DNA of 58,504 nt from Cytobacillus oceanisediminis (GTDB lineage: Bacteria; Bacillota; Bacilli; Bacillales; Cytobacillaceae): contig NZ_VLKI01000026.1 in NCBI RefSeq assembly GCF_007830235.1, forward strand, positions 1-58,504. The letters run 5' to 3'. This document shows positions 44,063-51,551 of this stretch, piece after piece. Position 1 is the first letter of the stretch. The number at the start of each line of letters is the position of its first letter. Made by a program: the position numbers and the translations under genes. The notes below the pieces were generated by a model. The model had not been told where the DNA came from, did no database searches, and worked only from the letters and a program-made list of their open reading frames with translations.

Positions 44063-44121
44063 TTGAATCCGCTTCAATTTGAAAAGGACCGGCCGCTTGA
44101 TGTCTTGTGCTTGTCGGGGAT
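44063..44121 (+). pseudogene. iolC: iolC start fragment
   Basis: TTG start after GAAAGGAAGC: MNPLQFEKDRPLDVLCL resembles the IolC start (MxPLxFxxxRPLDVIxxGR). It ends after ~20 codons. In iol clusters the dehydrogenase and kinase genes can be adjacent. Short, so tentative. Confidence 0.45.
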
Positions 44122-44176
44122 GGACAAGGCGCTTGCGCTTTATTAATTGATCGAAATTATAGGAGGGTGAATTCCA

Positions 44177-45505
44177 TTGGCATTCCAATTTAGATTGCCT
44201 GACATTGGTGAAGGTATCCATGAAGGTGAAATCGTCAAGTGGTTCGTTAAGCCAGGCGATGAAATACAAGAAGATGACGTGCTTTGTGAAGTTCAAAACG
44301 ATAAAGCAGTTGTTGAGATTCCTTCCCCTGTTAAAGGTAAAGTCGAAGAAATTCTTGTTGAAGAAGGTACAGTTGCAACTGTAGGCCAGGTTTTGATTAC
44401 TTTTGACGCTCCTGGATATGAGGACCTTAAATTCAAGGGAGACCATGAAGACGAGGCTCCCAAAGAAGAAGCTAAAACTGAAGCTCAAGTTCAATCAACA
44501 GGTGAAGCAGGCCAGGATGTGAAAAAGGAAGAAGTCCCTATGCAAGAAGCACCAAAAGAAGGGGCGGCTATTTCCCAAACTGAAGTTGATCCTAACCGCC
44601 GCATTATTGCAATGCCATCAGTAAGAAAATATGCTCGTGATAAAGGCGTTGACATTCGCCAGGTAGCAGGAAGCGGCAAAAACGGCCGTATTCAAAAAGC
44701 TGATATCGACGCGTTCTTGAATGGAGGAGCACAAGCTCAAGCTGCTGAAGCCCTTGCTCAGGAAGCAGCACCAGCAGCTGCACAAGCGATTCCGGAAGGA
44801 CAATACCCTGAAACACGCGAGAAGATGAGCGGGATCCGTAAAGCCATTGCTAAAGCTATGGTAAACTCTAAGCATACTGCTCCACATGTTACATTGATGG
44901 ATGAAATTGATGTAACGAAACTTGTTGCACACCGCAAGAAGTTCAAAGAAATTGCAGCTAATAAAGGAATTAAGCTTACATACCTTCCATATGTGGTAAA
45001 GGCATTGACAAGTGCATTGCGTGAGTTCCCTGCATTAAATACATCCATTGATGATGCTGCAGGTGAAATCATCCATAAGCATTACTACAACATTGGTATT
45101 GCAGCAGATACTGAGAAAGGTCTTCTTGTACCGGTAGTTAAGGATGCAGACCGCAAATCCACTTTTACTATTTCAAATGAAATCAATGAGCTGGCTGGAA
45201 AAGCACGCGATGGCAAGCTGGCACCGGATGAAATGAAAGGTGCTTCATGCACCATCACAAATATCGGTTCTGCTGGCGGTCAGTGGTTTACACCAGTTAT
45301 CAACCACCCAGAAGTAGCCATTCTCGGTATTGGTCGCATTGCTGAAAAGCCAGTAGTTAGAGATGGAGAAATTGTTGCTGCTCCTGTATTGGCGTTGTCC
45401 TTAAGCTTTGACCACAGAATTATTGATGGAGCAACTGCACAGAATGCACTAAACCACATCAAGCGTTTACTGAACGATCCAGAACTATTGTTAATGGAGG
45501 CGTAA
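44177..45505 (+). CDS. pdhC: pyruvate dehydrogenase complex E2 (dihydrolipoamide acetyltransferase)
   Basis: 442 residues. One lipoyl domain (FQFRLPDIGEGIHEGEIVKWFVKPGD..., lipoyl Lys-43 in NDKAVVE), a Glu/Ala-rich linker, the peripheral subunit-binding domain (IAMPSVRKYARDKGVDIRQVAGSGKNGRIQKADI), a second linker, and the catalytic domain with FDHRIIDGATAQ near the end. It transfers the acetyl group to CoA. TTG start after AGGAGGGTGAATT. pdhA and pdhB, which normally precede it, are absent; inositol fragments stand there instead. Intact. Confidence 0.93.
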   Translation: MAFQFRLPDIGEGIHEGEIVKWFVKPGDEIQEDDVLCEVQNDKAVVEIPSPVKGKVEEILVEEGTVATVGQVLITFDAPGYEDLKFKGDHEDEAPKEEAKTEAQVQSTGEAGQDVKKEEVPMQEAPKEGAAISQTEVDPNRRIIAMPSVRKYARDKGVDIRQVAGSGKNGRIQKADIDAFLNGGAQAQAAEALAQEAAPAAAQAIPEGQYPETREKMSGIRKAIAKAMVNSKHTAPHVTLMDEIDVTKLVAHRKKFKEIAANKGIKLTYLPYVVKALTSALREFPALNTSIDDAAGEIIHKHYYNIGIAADTEKGLLVPVVKDADRKSTFTISNEINELAGKARDGKLAPDEMKGASCTITNIGSAGGQWFTPVINHPEVAILGIGRIAEKPVVRDGEIVAAPVLALSLSFDHRIIDGATAQNALNHIKRLLNDPELLLMEA

Positions 45506-45508
45506 TAA

Positions 45509-46918
45509 ATGGTAGTAGGAGATTTCCCAATTGAAACAGATACTATAGTCATTGGAGCAGGTCCAGGAGGATATGTTGCAGCGATCCGCGCAGCACAGCT
45601 TGGACAGAAGGTTACAATTGTAGAAAAAGGTACCCTAGGTGGTGTGTGCCTAAATGTTGGATGTATTCCTTCAAAAGCACTCATTTCAGCTGGTCACCGT
45701 TATGAAACAGCTAAACACTCTGATAATATGGGTATAACTGCTGAAAATGTGAAGGTTGACTTCACAAAGGTTCAAGAATGGAAAGCTGGTGTCGTTAAAA
45801 AGCTTACAGGCGGTGTTGAAGGCCTATTAAAAGGCAATAAGGTAGACATCGTACGCGGTGAAGCTTACTTTGTTGATGCGAATACACTTCGCGTAATGGA
45901 TGAAAATTCTGCTCAGACATATACATTCAAAAATGCCATTATTGCTACAGGATCACGCCCAATTGAGCTTCCTGCATTTAAATACACAAAACGTGTACTG
46001 GATTCAACAGGTGCATTGGCACTAGAAGAAATTCCTGAAAGCATAGTTGTTATCGGTGGAGGTTATATCGGTACAGAGCTAGGGGGCGCTTATGCTAACT
46101 TTGGCACAAAAGTAACTATACTTGAAGGTACTGATGAAATCCTTAATGGTTTCGAAAAGCAGATGTCTTCCCTTGTAAAACGCAACCTTAAGAAAAAAGG
46201 CGCTGAAATCATTACAAAGGCACTTGCTAAAGGTGTTCAAGAAAGTGAAAACAGCGTAGCTGTAAAATATGAAGTAAAAGGCGAAGAGAAAACCATTGAA
46301 GCGGATTATGTATTCGTTATGGTTGGACGCCGCCCTAATACTGATGAATTAGGTTTGGAGCAGGTAGGCATCGAAATGAGCGACCACGGAGTAGTTAAAA
46401 TCGATAAGCAATGCCGTACATCTGTAAACAATATATATGCAATTGGTGATATTGTAGAAGGACCACCGCTTGCACATAAAGCTTCTTACGAAGGAAAAAT
46501 CGCTGCAGAAGCAATTGCCGGACATAACTCAGAAATTGATTACCTGGCTATTCCAGCTGTCGTATTCTCTGAACCAGAGCTTGCTTCTGTAGGCTATACA
46601 GAAAAGCAGGCGAAGGAAGAAGGAATCGAAGTAACAGCAGCCAAGTTCCCATTTGCAGCTAACGGCCGTGCTCTAGCACTGGATTCAACAGATGGCTTCT
46701 TAAAGCTTGTAACACGTAAAGAAGATGGTCTTGTGATCGGTGCACAAATTGCTGGTGCCAGCGCATCCGATATGATTGCCGAGCTTGGATTGGCAATTGA
46801 AGCAGGTATGACTGCAGAAGATCTCGCTATGACGATCCATGCTCATCCAACATTAGGCGAAATCACAATGGAAGCAGCAGAAGTTGCTATTGGCAGCCCT
46901 ATTCACATTGTTAAGTAA
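45509..46918 (+). CDS. pdhD: dihydrolipoamide dehydrogenase (E3)
   Basis: 469 residues. TIVIGAGPGGYVAAIRAAQLGQKVTIVEKGTLGGVCLNVGCIPSKALI has the FAD site and the redox pair Cys-47/Cys-52; VVIGGGYIGTELGGAYANFGTKVTILEG binds NAD; YAIGDIVEGPPLAHKASYEGKIAAEAI and MTIHAHPTLGEITMEAAEVA carry the catalytic His-Glu pair. It reoxidises lipoamide of 2-oxoacid complexes. Starts 3 bp after pdhC with GGAGGCG; terminator follows. It can serve any lipoyl complex in the cell. Confidence 0.95.
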   Translation: MVVGDFPIETDTIVIGAGPGGYVAAIRAAQLGQKVTIVEKGTLGGVCLNVGCIPSKALISAGHRYETAKHSDNMGITAENVKVDFTKVQEWKAGVVKKLTGGVEGLLKGNKVDIVRGEAYFVDANTLRVMDENSAQTYTFKNAIIATGSRPIELPAFKYTKRVLDSTGALALEEIPESIVVIGGGYIGTELGGAYANFGTKVTILEGTDEILNGFEKQMSSLVKRNLKKKGAEIITKALAKGVQESENSVAVKYEVKGEEKTIEADYVFVMVGRRPNTDELGLEQVGIEMSDHGVVKIDKQCRTSVNNIYAIGDIVEGPPLAHKASYEGKIAAEAIAGHNSEIDYLAIPAVVFSEPELASVGYTEKQAKEEGIEVTAAKFPFAANGRALALDSTDGFLKLVTRKEDGLVIGAQIAGASASDMIAELGLAIEAGMTAEDLAMTIHAHPTLGEITMEAAEVAIGSPIHIVK

Positions 46919-46925
46919 TGAAAAC

Positions 46926-46958
46926 AAAAATCCTTCCCGATTCGGAAAGGATTTTTAT
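46926..46958 (+). terminator. terminator of pdhCD
   Basis: AAAAATCCTT pairs with AAGGATTTTT over CCCGATTCGGA-type loop; T-rich tail. Confidence 0.75.
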
Positions 46959-47163
46959 TTTTAGGCAAGTTTACATGTCATTATCCAAGGCGTGAGCCAG
47001 GGGCCCTCTCACGGTTAATAAAATAATATCAGGTTGATAATGTTTCCATTTGAATAAATTTTGCTTTTTCATAACTGAATACCATCCCTTTTCTAGATTG
47101 ATAGTATCAGTATAGCCAAGTTTTAGAGATTAATTGCAATTGCCTTGAAGTTTTTGCACCAGA
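46959..47163. other. intergenic, no gene seen
   Basis: About 200 bp without recognisable coding sequence or element, up to the msrAB 3' copy. Confidence 0.35.
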
Positions 47164-47261
47164 ACCTTCGATATTGCATTAACTCTGCTGCACTTGAATA
47201 TATCCCAATAGACAAGCTAAAAGAAGAAGGCTATGGGGAATATCTTCGTTTATTTAAATAG
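47164..47261 (+). pseudogene. MsrB 3' end (second copy)
   Basis: LRYCINSAALEYIPIDKLKEEGYGEYLRLFK and stop, nearly identical to the end of msrAB at 37733-37830, followed by the same terminator and the same peroxiredoxin start. Left border of duplicated block B. Confidence 0.85.
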
Positions 47262-47394
47262 TTATGAAAACGTTCCTGGATACTTCTCTAGGAAGTTTTT
47301 TTATATTTAAGCATAAATGTAATCTAGATTACAGAATCCATTCTTTTTTTTATATAAACTGCTGGTAAAGAGAGAGAGAATGGGAGGGATAAAC

Positions 47395-47740
47395 ATGACA
47401 TTACGAGAACAAGTAGAAGCGAAAATTAATCAGGTTGTTAATAATCGCCCTCAGGCAATACAAGATATATTAGAGAAGCAGCAGAGGATTTAGAGAAGCA
47501 TGCGCCTAAAGGAATATCGATCGGGCATATAGCTCCAGACTTTACACTTCCAAACGCGACGGGTGAACATATATCTTTTTCCCGTGAACTTGAAAAAGGT
47601 CCTGTTATCTTAACCTTTTACCGAGGGGCTTGGTGTCCCTATTGTAACCTTGAACACAAGGCTTACCAGGAGCTGCTTCCTTAAATTAAGCAAAAAGGTG
47701 CACAGATATTGGCCATAAGTCCTCAAATCCCAGATTCTGG
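47395..47740 (+). pseudogene. peroxiredoxin copy B, uninterrupted but mutated
   Basis: MTLREQVEAKINQVVNNRPQAIQDIL, a one-base change of frame, EAAEDLEKHAPKGISIGHIAPDFTLPNATGEHISFSRELEKGPVILTFYRGAWCPYCNLEHKAYQELLP, TAA, then LAISPQIPDSG. The CPYC redox site is present. This copy lacks the rocD-rocG insert of copy A and shows the original layout, but stops and a frameshift make it dead; it ends near 47740. Confidence 0.75.
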
Positions 47741-48145
47741 ATAAGACAATGGTTAAAGAGCAGTTTTATAAAGAACTAACCAAAGCATCTGCATGGCGTT
47801 TTTTGGACTTATCTCGGACTTACTCCGTAGAGAGCAGACGGTTACAGATATCCGAAAAGCAGGAGGGAAAGTAGAGCTTGTGCAGAGGGATCATCGAACT
47901 GCGACGAGCGTAAGAACTTGGTGAACCGGAAGTCGAACATTTGGCTACTGTGGATTATCTTCTTCAAAAAACGGAGTGGACAATCCAAAAATCATGAAGT
48001 GAAACGAAGTTAATAAAAGAGGAATTCATTTAGGAGAAGGAAATGTTTGTCACAAACGTACCTGAAGATGAACAAATGTAACTTTTGGACATATTAAGGA
48101 ACAATAGCAGACCGTTATCGAATTTGGTTTAAAGAAGGGAATTGA
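47741..48145. other. debris region before the AhpD-like gene
   Basis: About 400 bp with short open pieces only (for example MVKEQFYKELTKASAWRFLDLSRTYS and VTDIRKAGGKVELVQRDH). I cannot assign them. It precedes the repeated leader of the AhpD-like gene. Confidence 0.3.
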
Positions 48146-48244
48146 ATTGAATTGAATAAACTTTTTAAGGAGGAAATAAAGAGTTTATTCAATTCAAATC
48201 AATTATATATTGAATTGAATAAACTTTTTAAGGAGGAAATAAAA
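48146..48244 (+). promoter_or_regulatory. repeated leader with inverted copy, before AhpD-like gene
   Basis: ATTGAATTGAATAAACTTTT followed by TAAGGAGGAAATAAA occurs twice in direct repeat (about 48145 and 48209). Between them lies an inverted copy, GTTTATTCAATTCAA (48183-48197), that can pair perfectly over 15 bp with either direct copy. Both ribosome sites (AAGGAGG) lie just after the pairing segments. It may fold into alternative hairpins. Confidence 0.55.
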
Positions 48245-48688
48245 TTGACACAAAGAATTGATTATTACAATGTAGCACCAGACGCACTTAAAATCATTGA
48301 GAAATTGGATAAGTATACGGTATCTACAGGTTTAGACCGTAAACTTCGTGAACTTATTAGACTTCGTGCTTCTCAAATTAACGGCTGTCCACTTTGTATG
48401 TATATGCACACAACAGATGTCCTGAAAATGGGTGAAACAGAAGAAAGAGTATATGGTATTAGTGCTTGGGAAGAGTGTGACTTTTACACAGAAGCAGAAA
48501 AAGTAGCTTTAGAGTTGACAGAGCACGTAACGTTAATCCCGACAAAACGTGTGCCAGATCAGCTTTATCAACGAGTGCGTAACCACTATGACGAAAAACA
48601 GTATGTTGACCTTGTTCTAATAATTAATCAAATTAACACTTGGAATAGAATTGCTATTGCAATGGGGCAAACAGAAACTGAAAAATAA
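48245..48688 (+). CDS. AhpD-like carboxymuconolactone decarboxylase family protein
   Basis: 147 residues: RIDYYNVAPDALKIIEKLDKYTVSTGLDRKLRELIRLRASQINGCPLCMYMHTTDVLKMGE has the CxxCxxxH active site (CPLCMYMH, near 48-55) of AhpD-type alkylhydroperoxidases. All-helical, cytosolic. Such proteins reduce peroxides or act as thiol oxidoreductases. TTG 48245 lies 8 bases after AAGGAGG. The frame is open back to ATG 48152, but that part is the duplicated leader (ELNKLFKEEIK twice) and not a protein domain. Intact. Confidence 0.85.
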   Translation: MTQRIDYYNVAPDALKIIEKLDKYTVSTGLDRKLRELIRLRASQINGCPLCMYMHTTDVLKMGETEERVYGISAWEECDFYTEAEKVALELTEHVTLIPTKRVPDQLYQRVRNHYDEKQYVDLVLIINQINTWNRIAIAMGQTETEK

Positions 48689-48779
48689 TAACTCTCAGCG
48701 ATCCTCCATAACTGACAGGTTACGAGGGCTGAAGCCATTCTTTAATAAAAGGTATGCAAACGGATATGTCGCGCGCCTG

Positions 48780-49050
48780 AAAAACTAGATATGATGAGAA
48801 TAGTTTCATTATATAAGAACTAACGAACTTCCGAAGGGTGCGAGACGTTGTTCTCAAAAGTAAGACTAAAAACTTTATGGGGAGAGAACGGCTCTGAGTA
48901 ACTCAAATGAAAGTTACAAAGAGAACAACTTTTTCGATGAGAACGAAAAGATAGGGTAACGCCTTGTAGCTTCCCCAGTAAGATACACTAACATAGGATG
49001 ATTGCCGGTGCTGAATAGATCCCGGGAATAAAATGAACCTTAACCTCAAT
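48780..49050 (+). ncRNA. structured-looking segment, possible group II intron 5' remnant
   Basis: No reading frame makes sense here, yet the stretch is rich in short inverted pieces: GTGCGAGACGTTGTTCTC (48839-48856) and GAGAACAAC (48921), GAACGGCTCTGAGTAACTC, GGGGAGA...TCCCC. Start GTGCGA and the AAAGATAGGGTAACGCC-like parts resemble domain I of bacterial group II introns. No intron-encoded protein or domain V was seen, so at most a fragment. Confidence 0.3.
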
Positions 49051-49054
49051 TGAT

Positions 49055-49095
49055 AAAAGGACCGTCGGGTGTGTGTATACCTACGGTCCTTTTTC
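49055..49095. terminator. bidirectional-looking hairpin
   Basis: AAAAGGACCGT pairs with ACGGTCCTTTT; T-runs on both strands. Confidence 0.7.
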
Positions 49096-49357
49096 TTATG
49101 ATTTGATACTGACTTTTTTTCTTCAATTTCAGCTCGATTCGGACGGATCAAGCTAATTGCATGCTTGAAAATCTTGACTTCATCTTGTTTTACAGAAACA
49201 GCAATTGTATATTCATCGTATTCTGTATTCGCCCTTTAACCTTTACAACAGAAGTTATATGAATAACAACTGGTTGATTAAGAAGTTTTGTATATAATCG
49301 TTTTTGGACTTTGTGAGTATTTTCTTTGATTTTTGCGCTGAAGCAGGCATCTTCCAT
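49087..49357 (-). pseudogene. Hfq-like RNA-binding protein, frameshifted
   Basis: On the minus strand MEDACFSAKIKENTHKVQKRLYTKLLNQPVVIHITSVVKVKGRIQNT is followed, after a one-base shift near 49216, by DEYTIAVSVKQDEVKIFKHAISLIRPNRAEIEEKKSVSNHKKK. The order helix, LLN(xx)VxI, V.GxI...DxxTI, and especially FKHAISLIRP mirrors Hfq (LxxVTxYLxxGxxLxGxI, DNFxVLL, YKHAISTI). A basic tail ends near the terminator hairpin. It is clearly different from chromosomal Bacillus Hfq and about 15 residues longer at each end. Confidence 0.5.
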
Positions 49358-49589
49358 CCCCCTTGTGCACTGATATTTCAACTCTATCATGAATTTGAAT
49401 TGTTTCAAAATAAACGTGAAAAGAATCCCTTCTATTGCTGTGCAGCTGCGGCTTCAATTCGACCAACTTCTGGTATGGGCTGATTATGCTTCAAAACAAA
49501 CAATCCGCATCATCTGTTCAAGATTTTTCAACCGTCTTTCAGAAATTTTAATCGATCATTTTTATGACACACTTTTACCTTAAAAGGAT
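49358..49589. other. no gene recognised
   Basis: AT-rich stretch with short frames on both strands, none convincing. Confidence 0.3.
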
Positions 49590-50077
49590 CGGGATACTGA
49601 GCCAATTAGAAAAGCGACAGCCACTGAACATCATCAAGGGGAATTATTCGAGAAGTATGCTACATAATTTGAACCTCACGAATACTTAGGTGGCTATGTT
49701 CATGAGCTTGGTCAGGAGTTCCTTCGGATGAATTAATTCGTGGTCACAAGGCGTTAGGGGATGAACTCCGATTAAAATTGCTTAATCAGCTTCTAAAGGG
49801 ACCGTTACCGCTTCAAGAGATGAGCGTGCAGTTTAATACTTCTAAAACAACACTACATCATCAGCTTTCTATATTAAAAGCAGCAAAATTTATTCGTGTT
49901 GATAAAGGGATCTATTCGGCAAATTTAACGCAGATTAACGCTTTTTCATTGAATTTAGTTTTACTCATCTTGATGAAAAAAGTCAAGAGCTCAAAAATGA
50001 CTGCGTTAAAATCCCACATCTGGAATATCAATACCCAAAATATAAGTATTAAGACAATTCGGAACAAAAAGCATTGA
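49590..50077 (+). pseudogene. ArsR-like winged-helix regulator remnant
   Basis: TEPIRKATATEHHQGELFEKYAT, stop, FEPHEYLGGYVHELGQE, shift, SDELIRGHKALGDELRLKLLNQLLKGPLPLQEMSVQFNTSKTTLHHQLSILKAAKFIRVDKGIYSANLTQINAFS. HKALGDELRLKLLNQLLKGPLPLQEMS..FNTSKTTLHHQLSILKAA is a complete ArsR-type HTH. Broken by frameshifts before and after. A shortened copy lies at 39691-39830. The N-terminal extension suggests a larger regulator (DUF5937-type) rather than a small ArsR. Confidence 0.65.
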
Positions 50078-50272
50078 CAGTATTGTGGAAGAAAAAATAT
50101 GAAAGCAGAATAATCTTCTAAATAAATGTAACGGTTAACCTCATAAAAGTGAGATAGCTAACATTATTCATTTCCAATATCAGCTACAGTTAAATCAAAA
50201 AATAATGTGAACATTATGAGGTAAAATGCGCTTATTTGGTGTAAGAATGGTAAAACAGTGAGGTAAACGGTT
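50078..50272. other. leader of Spo0E-like copy B
   Basis: Contains a degenerate promoter-like piece (GAGATAGCTAACATTATTC, about 50151-50170) related to the palindromic element; copy A lacks it through a deletion near 39893. Confidence 0.35.
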
Positions 50273-50482
50273 ATGGAGAAGAAGTACGGTGATTCGATAG
50301 CATCTATTTACTTTTTGAGGTATATGATTGAGGTAAAACGCGGAAAATTGACAAAATTATTCAACGTTGATAAGGAACTTCAAAAATCTACTCTCATACA
50401 ATTAAGTCAAGAACTTGACCAGTTAATCAATCAATATTTGAAGTACATGAAGAGTCTTCAAAAAGAAAATGATGATTCATGA
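50273..50482 (+). CDS. Spo0E-like aspartyl-phosphate phosphatase, copy B
   Basis: 69 residues, differing from copy A at about eight positions (for example SIYFLRYMIEVKRGKLTK). LSQELDQLINQYLKYMKSLQ is the Spo0E motif. Both copies are open, so both may be made. Weak site GTGAGGTAAAC before ATG. Confidence 0.6.
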   Translation: MEKKYGDSIASIYFLRYMIEVKRGKLTKLFNVDKELQKSTLIQLSQELDQLINQYLKYMKSLQKENDDS

Positions 50483-50524
50483 AGTTAAGAAAAGGGATCG
50501 AGCACTATGCCCGGTCCCTTGCTT

Positions 50525-50848
50525 TTATTTAAAATAAGTTGTTAGAAATTCAGTTACACTTTCAGGTGTTTTGGCATTTGCACTATGCAAGTGGCCTATT
50601 TTCTCGCCTTCTTTAAATACAAGCAGGCTCGGAATTCCCATCACTTTATACGTGGATGAAATTTCTTGGAATTCATCTCTATCCATTTCATAAAGAGGAA
50701 ATGGATTGAATTCTTCTAATACTTCTCCCATAAATGCACCCATGCGTCTGCAATCTGGACACCAGTTTGTGTCGAACTTGATGACAACTGGCTCCTTAGA
50801 GTTAATAATTTGGTTGAAATCCGGTTGATTTTTTATTCTTTTCTCCAT
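50525..50848 (-). CDS. thioredoxin-like protein, copy B
   Basis: 107 residues; only two residues differ from copy A (IINSKEP for IIDSKEP; CPDCRRM for CPDCKRM). Active site CPDC and IPSLLVF loop intact. Start ATG 50848 as for copy A. Both genes keep the same upstream region, so expression is probably alike. Convergent with the Spo0E-like gene. Confidence 0.85.
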   Translation of the reverse strand: MEKRIKNQPDFNQIINSKEPVVIKFDTNWCPDCRRMGAFMGEVLEEFNPFPLYEMDRDEFQEISSTYKVMGIPSLLVFKEGEKIGHLHSANAKTPESVTEFLTTYFK

Positions 50849-51011
50849 ATTTATCTTCCTTTCCATAAGTGTTCAGTTATCTTACACAACAACATGATAC
50901 GAGATAACCACTATGTATTCTGTAATCTGGCTTACACTTCGAAATATTCTCTTTTATTGGGAAGTTTTTCCTGTTTCTTTCTATTGCTGAATACCCTTCG
51001 CAAGTTTCACA

Positions 51012-51160
51012 TTTCGTAATTTAGTGGAGATGATGGAAGAACGTGGCTTATCGATGGCCCACACAACGATTATGCGTTGGGTTCATCAATATGGGCCGTA
51101 ATTAGATGAAAGAGTACGAGCGGGTTCTGGTGCAAATACCAAGACAAATTGAAAAAAGTT
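51012..51160 (+). mobile_element. IS6/IS240-family scar: transposase piece plus element end
   Basis: FRNLVEMMEERGLSMAHTTIMRWVHQYGP, TAA, LDERVR is the N-terminal zinc-finger/HTH region of IS6-family transposases (YRDLVEMMEERGLxxxHTTIxRWVxxYGPEL). At 51123 it runs directly into the 38-bp IS end GGTTCTGGTGCAAATACC..., also found at 328. The end has the orientation of a left end, so two element parts are joined head to tail. It truncates the lipoprotein gene to the right and the duplicated block to the left. Confidence 0.75.
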
Positions 51161-51310
51161 GTATACAGGAGCTCCTTGAATTTGCGTTTTAAAATCTTCT
51201 TTTGTTTCACCATCTTTTGTTTCAGTTGCTTCGTTATTGTTACCGCATGCTGCTAATAATGAAGAAAGTGAAAGCACTAACACAAGTAATAAAGAATATG
51301 TCTTTTTCAT
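51161..51310 (-). pseudogene. lipoprotein N-terminus, truncated by IS6 scar
   Basis: MKKTYSLLLVLVLSLSSLLAACGNNNEATETKDGETKEDFKTQIQGAPVY: signal peptide, lipobox LAAC, acidic Thr/Glu/Lys linker, then the frame enters the IS end. Upstream on the minus strand GGGGGAATC precedes the start. Likely a substrate-binding lipoprotein before truncation; substrate unknown. Confidence 0.65.
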
Positions 51311-51551
51311 TAAAAGATTCCCCCTTCAGTTTTTGTGTAACGTTATTACATAAAATCTAAATATTAATGTAACCGTTTAAAATTGTAATATTGATTTAAA
51401 ACAATTTCAATAAATACGGAGTATTTTTTTCATTTTTAAAAAAATTAGAAATAAATTCTTCACAATTTTTTGAGTTCATTGTAATATGGAGTGGAATTTC
51501 TTTATTAATTAAAAATGGAGTAAACACTCCTTTTAAAGGTGGGAAATAAAA
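51311..51551. promoter_or_regulatory. AT-rich divergent promoter region
   Basis: Very AT-rich. GGAGT-AAAC-ACTCC (about 51517-51530) is a small inverted repeat before the ribosome site AAAGGTGGG of the aminotransferase. No clear -35/-10 pair could be chosen. Confidence 0.35.

Noticed and set aside
44618..45072. Several minus-strand frames over pdhC
   Set aside because: They are antisense to a well conserved E2 gene and mirror its Ala/Glu-rich linkers.
48152..48244. 31-residue N-terminal extension of the AhpD-like protein
   Set aside because: It is made of the duplicated leader including two ribosome sites; the TTG at 48245 fits the family start.
51086..51160. C-terminal part of the truncated lipoprotein frame
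   Set aside because: It is antisense to the IS6 end and transposase scar, so not original protein.
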